46,162 bases of DNA from Andreesenia angusta. Its GTDB lineage: Bacteria; Bacillota; Clostridia; Tissierellales; Gottschalkiaceae. The stretch is taken from the NCBI GenBank assembly GCA_030537835.1, contig JAUNVB010000010.1, positions 1-46,162 of the forward strand, read 5' to 3'. Below the pieces are notes generated by a model. It was not told where the DNA came from and did not search any database. It worked only from the letters and a program-made list of their open reading frames with translations. Both the position numbers and the translations under genes were made by a program. Positions 42,116-46,162 of the stretch are shown here, in pieces; within the stretch, counting starts at the first letter, position 1, and each line of letters opens with the position of its first letter.

Positions 42116-44554
42116 TCATAATATAAATCTTGGATTTACATCTACACTTATTATTATATCAGAATTCTTATTAAGTTCATCATCTATACAATATTTCCTG
42201 ACTATTTCTTTTATTCTCTTTTTATTCTTTTTATCATATTTTATCAGTATTTTAAATCTATACCTATTTCTAACCCTATATATAGATGCATTATTTGCAT
42301 TAGATATATTTATATCTTCAGAATTAGAATCATTTAAATAAGCAGTTTTTAAATTATTCGATAGATTTCTCGCTATTCTAAAACTCTTATCTTCATCTTC
42401 ACCACTAACAGTTATATCTATCAATTCACAGTATGGGGGATATCTATAGGACTGTCTTAATCTTATCTCATCATAGAAAAACCTATTATAATCTGCCTCA
42501 ATAGAAGCTTTTATCGCATAATTTTCTGGTTCATAAGTTTGAACTATGACCTCACCTTTCTTATCGCTTCTACCAGCTCTTCCCGATACCTGAGTTATCA
42601 ATTGAAATGTCTTTTCTGCCGATGAGAAATCTGGTATATTCAGACTTATATCTGCCATTATAATACCTACTAAAGTTATATTTGGATAATCAAGACCTTT
42701 GCTTATCATCTGCGTTCCTATTAATATATCTACTTCATTTCTTTCAATTTTTCTAAGAGCTTCTTCATAGCTATTCTTTCTTTGCATTGTATCCGTATCC
42801 ATTCTAATCACTCTAGCACTAGGAAAAGCTTTCTTTACTTCTATTTCAACTCTTTGAGTTCCTATTCCCATACTTCTTATATATTTACTCTGACATTCTG
42901 GACATAATCTAGGTATTCTCTTAGTCTCCCCACAATAATGACATAATAGTCTATTTTTATCCCCATGAAGTGTCATCGATATATCACAATTATCACATTC
43001 TACAACATAGCCACATTTTCGGCATTTAACTGCTTTAGCAAAGCCTCTGCTATTTAAAAATAATATCGATTGTTCTTTTCTCTTCAATCTATTAGATATC
43101 TCTTTAAATAGCTTTTTACTGAATATAGATGTATTTCCACTATCTAATTCTTCCCTCATATCTACTATTTCTACATCTGGCATACATATATTACTGACTC
43201 TATTCTTTAATTCTAATAACTTCATATCTTTATTTACGACCATAAAATAGTCATTTATCGAAGGTGTAGCTGAGCCTAAAAGCAATTTACAATCATATAT
43301 CTCTGCCATTTTCTTGGCTAATTCTATACTATCGTATCTAGGATTCGTTTCCGATTTATAAGTATTTTCATGTTCCTCATCTATTATAATTATCCCAATA
43401 TCCTTAAATGGAGCAAAGATTGCCGATCTAGTTCCTATTACTATATTTACATCTCCATTCTTCATCTTTCTCCATTCATCATATCTCTCAGAGATTGAAA
43501 GCTTACTATGATAGACTGCAACTTTATTTCCAAATCTTCCGATGAATCTATCCATCATCTGTGGAGTCAATGATATCTCTGGAACTAATACTATGGCATT
43601 CTTATCCTCTTTAAGATTTTTTTCAATTAATTGTAAGTATATTTCCGTCTTACCACTACCTGTTACTCCTTTTAATAGAAAATACCTCTGATCGGATTCT
43701 ATGAATTTATCAAAGACTTCTCTTTGTTCATAATTTAGACTATGCTTTTTATAGTCTTTAATATTTCTATTCAATATATCTCTATAAATCTCTTCTTCTC
43801 TAATCTCTATGAACTTTTTCTCTACTAGAGCTTTAATAGATGAGTTATTAATTGATATTTTCTTTCTAATCTCATCTAATATCAATCCATCTTCTTGATT
43901 AGCTAAAAATCTAATTATTTCTCTTTGCTTATTAGCTCTTTTAGGTAGAAGATATAGAGCATCTTCTATTTCATCAAATTTTTTATATACTCTCTTAATA
44001 TATTTCTTATTAGCTTTTTGTTCATAATCTTCTTCAATCGAGATATTGCCTTTATCTAGAAGATAATTAACCTCTCTTTTTACTATTTCTTTTCCAAATT
44101 TTTTCTCTAAATACTTTAAACTGACCTTCTTTTTTTCATTAAGATATGAATAGAGTTCTTTATCCTGATCTATTTTCTGCTTTAAAATAATATATTTATT
44201 TATCCTAAGATTTAAACCTCTCGGAATCATTGTTCTAATCACATCTATATATCTACATATATATTCTTCTCTAATCCATTCTAATAATTCTAATTGCTTT
44301 TCATTTAAACTTGGCTCTTTTTCTAAAAAGTATTCAATCATCTTTATCCTATACATATTCTCTTCTTCTGTTAAAGATTCTTTTATGCCAATTATCAAAC
44401 CTTCTATTAGCCTATTTCCTTTTCCAAAGGGGACTAAGACTCTTATTCCCTTTTTCGCTATAGATTTAAATTCTTTAGGTATCTCATATGTGAATGGTCT
44501 ATCGAGATTTATATTAGTATTATCAGTTATTATCTTTGCATATAGTTTAGACAA
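42116..44554 (-). CDS. priA: Primosomal protein N' (replication restart helicase PriA)
   Basis: PriA rebuilds replication forks. The protein has a 3'-DNA-binding N-terminal domain with [13 protein letters not shown], and a helicase core with [29 protein letters not shown] (DEEH box) and [11 protein letters not shown] zinc-binding insert has the eight Cys [13 protein letters not shown] and [17 protein letters not shown], and [17 protein letters not shown] and [13 protein letters not shown] end the core. I start it at TTG 44554 (about 812 aa), just upstream of [16 protein letters not shown], with AAAGGGAT upstream. An ATG 19 codons earlier has no ribosome binding site and adds a non-family hydrophobic segment. 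Confidence 0.93.
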   Translation of the reverse strand: MSKLYAKIITDNTNINLDRPFTYEIPKEFKSIAKKGIRVLVPFGKGNRLIEGLIIGIKESLTEEENMYRIKMIEYFLEKEPSLNEKQLELLEWIREEYICRYIDVIRTMIPRGLNLRINKYIILKQKIDQDKELYSYLNEKKKVSLKYLEKKFGKEIVKREVNYLLDKGNISIEEDYEQKANKKYIKRVYKKFDEIEDALYLLPKRANKQREIIRFLANQEDGLILDEIRKKISINNSSIKALVEKKFIEIREEEIYRDILNRNIKDYKKHSLNYEQREVFDKFIESDQRYFLLKGVTGSGKTEIYLQLIEKNLKEDKNAIVLVPEISLTPQMMDRFIGRFGNKVAVYHSKLSISERYDEWRKMKNGDVNIVIGTRSAIFAPFKDIGIIIIDEEHENTYKSETNPRYDSIELAKKMAEIYDCKLLLGSATPSINDYFMVVNKDMKLLELKNRVSNICMPDVEIVDMREELDSGNTSIFSKKLFKEISNRLKRKEQSILFLNSRGFAKAVKCRKCGYVVECDNCDISMTLHGDKNRLLCHYCGETKRIPRLCPECQSKYIRSMGIGTQRVEIEVKKAFPSARVIRMDTDTMQRKNSYEEALRKIERNEVDILIGTQMISKGLDYPNITLVGIIMADISLNIPDFSSAEKTFQLITQVSGRAGRSDKKGEVIVQTYEPENYAIKASIEADYNRFFYDEIRLRQSYRYPPYCELIDITVSGEDEDKSFRIARNLSNNLKTAYLNDSNSEDINISNANNASIYRVRNRYRFKILIKYDKKNKKRIKEIVRKYCIDDELNKNSDIIISVDVNPRFIL

Positions 44555-44624
44555 AAAATCAATCCCTTTATAAAAAAATAGAGAGCTTAAAATAAGCTCC
44601 TCAATTATCATAATTTATATTATA

Positions 44625-45821
44625 CTAGATTATATTCAATATATTATCTAAAATCTTATCTGCCAACACAGATTTACTCACTTTATTTATCTCTTCAATA
44701 ACTCCAGACTTTCCAATTATCTTAGCCGAATTATAATCAGATTTAAACCCTATATCTTTACGCTTTACATCGTTTGCAATTATAAGATCTAAATTCTTTT
44801 CTTTAAGTTTTTTAATTGCATTATCCTCTAAATTCTCAGTTTCGGCTGCAAAACCTATAAGTTTTTGATTATTTTTTCTCTCTCCAAAATATTTCAATAT
44901 ATCTATATTTCTCGTAAACTCTAAAACTAAATCGTCTTCTGATTTCTTTATCTTTTCTTCTGAATAGTTTTTGAATTTATAATCTAATGGTGCTGCAGCT
45001 TTTATTATAATATCAATATCTTCAAACCTCTTATCTATTTCATTGAAAATATCTTCTGTAGTCTCAATATCAACAATCTCCACTCCTGAAATTAAATCAA
45101 GATTGACCGGCCCTGATATCAGTACTACTTTAGCACCTCTATTCTTCAATGCTCTTGCTATCTCATATCCCATCTTTCCACTAGAATTATTAGTCAAATA
45201 TCTTACCGGATCTAATCTCTCAATAGTAGGTCCAGCCGTTACTATTACTTTTTTATCGATAAAATCCTTCTCTATATTAGATATGAAATAAGACTCTATA
45301 TATTCTACTATTTTTTCAGGAGATTCTAATTTGCCTTCTCCGATATCTCCACAGGCCAATCTTCCTGATACTGGCAATATGAAATCGTAGTTTAATTCTT
45401 CTAATTTTCTCATATTTTCTTTAAATATAATATTATTATACATATTCGTATTCATAGCAGGAGCGAATACTATTTTAGCTTTCGTAGCCATTATAGTAGT
45501 AGTCAATAGATCATCTGCAATCCCGTTAGCAATCTTACCAATTATATTTGCCGTTGCTGGTGCTATTAAGAATAAATCCGCTTCTTTTGCAATCTCTACA
45601 TGTTCGACATCCCATGATATGAGATCTGAAAACATCGATCTTGCAACAAAGTTTTGAGAAATCGTTTGAAATGTAAGAGGGGTTACAAATTCTTCAGCCG
45701 ATTTTGTCATTATAACTTTCACATCGGCTCCTTTTTTCTTAAGTCTGCTAATTATATCAGGAGATTTATAAGCAGCTATTCCACCAGTAACTCCTAATAC
45801 AATCTTTTTTCCTCTTAACAA
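44625..45821 (-). CDS. coaBC: Bifunctional phosphopantothenoylcysteine decarboxylase / phosphopantothenate-cysteine ligase
   Basis: The N-terminal half (about 1-185) is the flavoprotein decarboxylase CoaC: GKKIVLGVTGGIAAYKSPDI, VEHVEIAKEADLFLIAPATANIIGK and FAPAMNTNMYNN. The C-terminal half is the ligase CoaB with VIVTAGPTIERLDPVRYLTNNSSGKMG, a conserved Asn, and LIGFAAETEN. It turns phosphopantothenate and Cys into phosphopantetheine, the substrate of CoaD found elsewhere in the window. The 398-aa length is standard. The start is TTG 45821 behind GGAGGTG. Confidence 0.96.
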   Translation of the reverse strand: MLRGKKIVLGVTGGIAAYKSPDIISRLKKKGADVKVIMTKSAEEFVTPLTFQTISQNFVARSMFSDLISWDVEHVEIAKEADLFLIAPATANIIGKIANGIADDLLTTTIMATKAKIVFAPAMNTNMYNNIIFKENMRKLEELNYDFILPVSGRLACGDIGEGKLESPEKIVEYIESYFISNIEKDFIDKKVIVTAGPTIERLDPVRYLTNNSSGKMGYEIARALKNRGAKVVLISGPVNLDLISGVEIVDIETTEDIFNEIDKRFEDIDIIIKAAAPLDYKFKNYSEEKIKKSEDDLVLEFTRNIDILKYFGERKNNQKLIGFAAETENLEDNAIKKLKEKNLDLIIANDVKRKDIGFKSDYNSAKIIGKSGVIEEINKVSKSVLADKILDNILNII

Positions 45822-45834
45822 TTCTGCACCTCCA

Positions 45835-46110
45835 TTATTCAGATATTTCTAATTCTTCTTTGTCTTCTTCTAAATTCATTTCTACAGAATTTTTCAATGC
45901 CTCTATCTCTTCTTTATCCATATTATGAAAATCGTATAATCCCTCTGTCAGCTCTTTAAGCGCTATCGATATAGCTTTTTGTTCTTCATCTGGTTCAATC
46001 AAAGGAGAATCCCCTTCTAATATCTGTCTAGCCCTCTTTGATATTACTGTTACAAAACTATACTTACTATCTATATGCTTTAATATTTCTTCATTTGATA
46101 AGTTTATCAT
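45835..46110 (-). CDS. rpoZ: DNA-directed RNA polymerase omega subunit
   Basis: The 91-aa acidic protein has the omega pattern: DSKYSFVTVISKRARQI (14-30) with the conserved RARQ, followed by EQKAISIALKELTEGLYDF. Omega stabilises the beta' subunit. In Firmicutes it usually lies between gmk and coaBC, and coaBC follows here by 13 nt. ATG 46110 is preceded by GAGGTG. The upstream end of the window should be the 3' end of gmk, but too little is visible to confirm. Confidence 0.93.
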   Translation of the reverse strand: MINLSNEEILKHIDSKYSFVTVISKRARQILEGDSPLIEPDEEQKAISIALKELTEGLYDFHNMDKEEIEALKNSVEMNLEEDKEELEISE

Positions 46111-46162
46111 CTAAAACACCTCATTCTCTCGTATTCTAATCATAATCCTTCTATGAAATTTT

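Noticed and set aside
44555..44611. A longer priA start adding 19 residues
   Set aside because: The upstream ATG has no ribosome binding site and the extra residues do not fit PriA, while TTG 44554 gives the family N-terminus.
46111..46162. The 3' end of gmk at the window edge
   Set aside because: Expected from gene order, but two of three frames remain possible (stops at 46111-46113 or 46140-46142) and only 6-16 residues are visible, too few to identify it.
1..46162. CRISPR array, prophage, insertion sequence or toxin-antitoxin pair
   Set aside because: No regularly spaced repeats, transposase or integrase motifs, or paired small toxin genes were found on either strand.

Overview
The window is a low-GC stretch of a Gram-positive chromosome, most likely from an anaerobic Clostridia/Tissierellia-type Firmicute. 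This rests on the AT-rich codon use, AGGAGG ribosome binding sites with frequent TTG and GTG starts, FabK instead of FabI, a PASTA-domain Ser/Thr kinase, zinc-ribbon L28 and L32, an SLH protein, acetate kinase and a selenocysteine formate dehydrogenase. The exact genus cannot be fixed from sequence reading alone. All genes run on the minus strand except tmcAL, the SLH protein and rpmB.

Read along the minus strand (high to low coordinates), the window opens with a housekeeping block: rpoZ, coaBC, priA, def, fmt, a YugP-type membrane zinc peptidase, rsmB, rlmN, stp, pknB, rsgA, rpe and thiN. Then come rpmB (opposite strand), an Asp23-family gene, a FakA-like kinase and recG. This covers replication restart, formyl-Met initiation and removal, rRNA modification, Ser/Thr phosphorylation control and ribosome assembly.

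In many Firmicutes recG is followed closely by rsmD and coaD. Here about 7.9 kb of accessory genes separate them (roughly 19980-27882): moeA-mobB-fdhA (molybdenum cofactor plus a selenoprotein formate dehydrogenase whose UGA codon splits a naive ORF call), a two-TM K+ channel with an RCK domain cotranscribed with an ADP-ribosylglycohydrolase, and a tyrosine-rich SLH-only wall protein. The core order then resumes with rsmD, coaD, a coiled-coil protein, tmcAL (opposite strand), ackA, yceD and rpmF.

After rpmF and an extracytoplasmic polysaccharide-deacetylase lipoprotein comes the type II fatty-acid operon plsX-fabH-fabK-fabD-fabG-acpP-fabF. It has a near-consensus promoter whose -10 overlaps a perfect 23-bp palindrome. 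Next are rnc, an Elp3-like radical SAM gene and smc. The low-coordinate end holds a TPP riboswitch with an intrinsic terminator upstream of thiT (thiamine transporter S component) and a partial MscS channel gene.

No tRNA or rRNA genes, CRISPR arrays, transposases or phage genes were seen. No gene-free gap exceeds 300 bases. I do not see a clearly new multi-gene system. The points most worth a second look are the island inside the core operon, the structured moeA leader, the palindromic fatty-acid operator, the channel/ADP-ribosylhydrolase pair with an altered selectivity filter, and the tyrosine-rich SLH protein.
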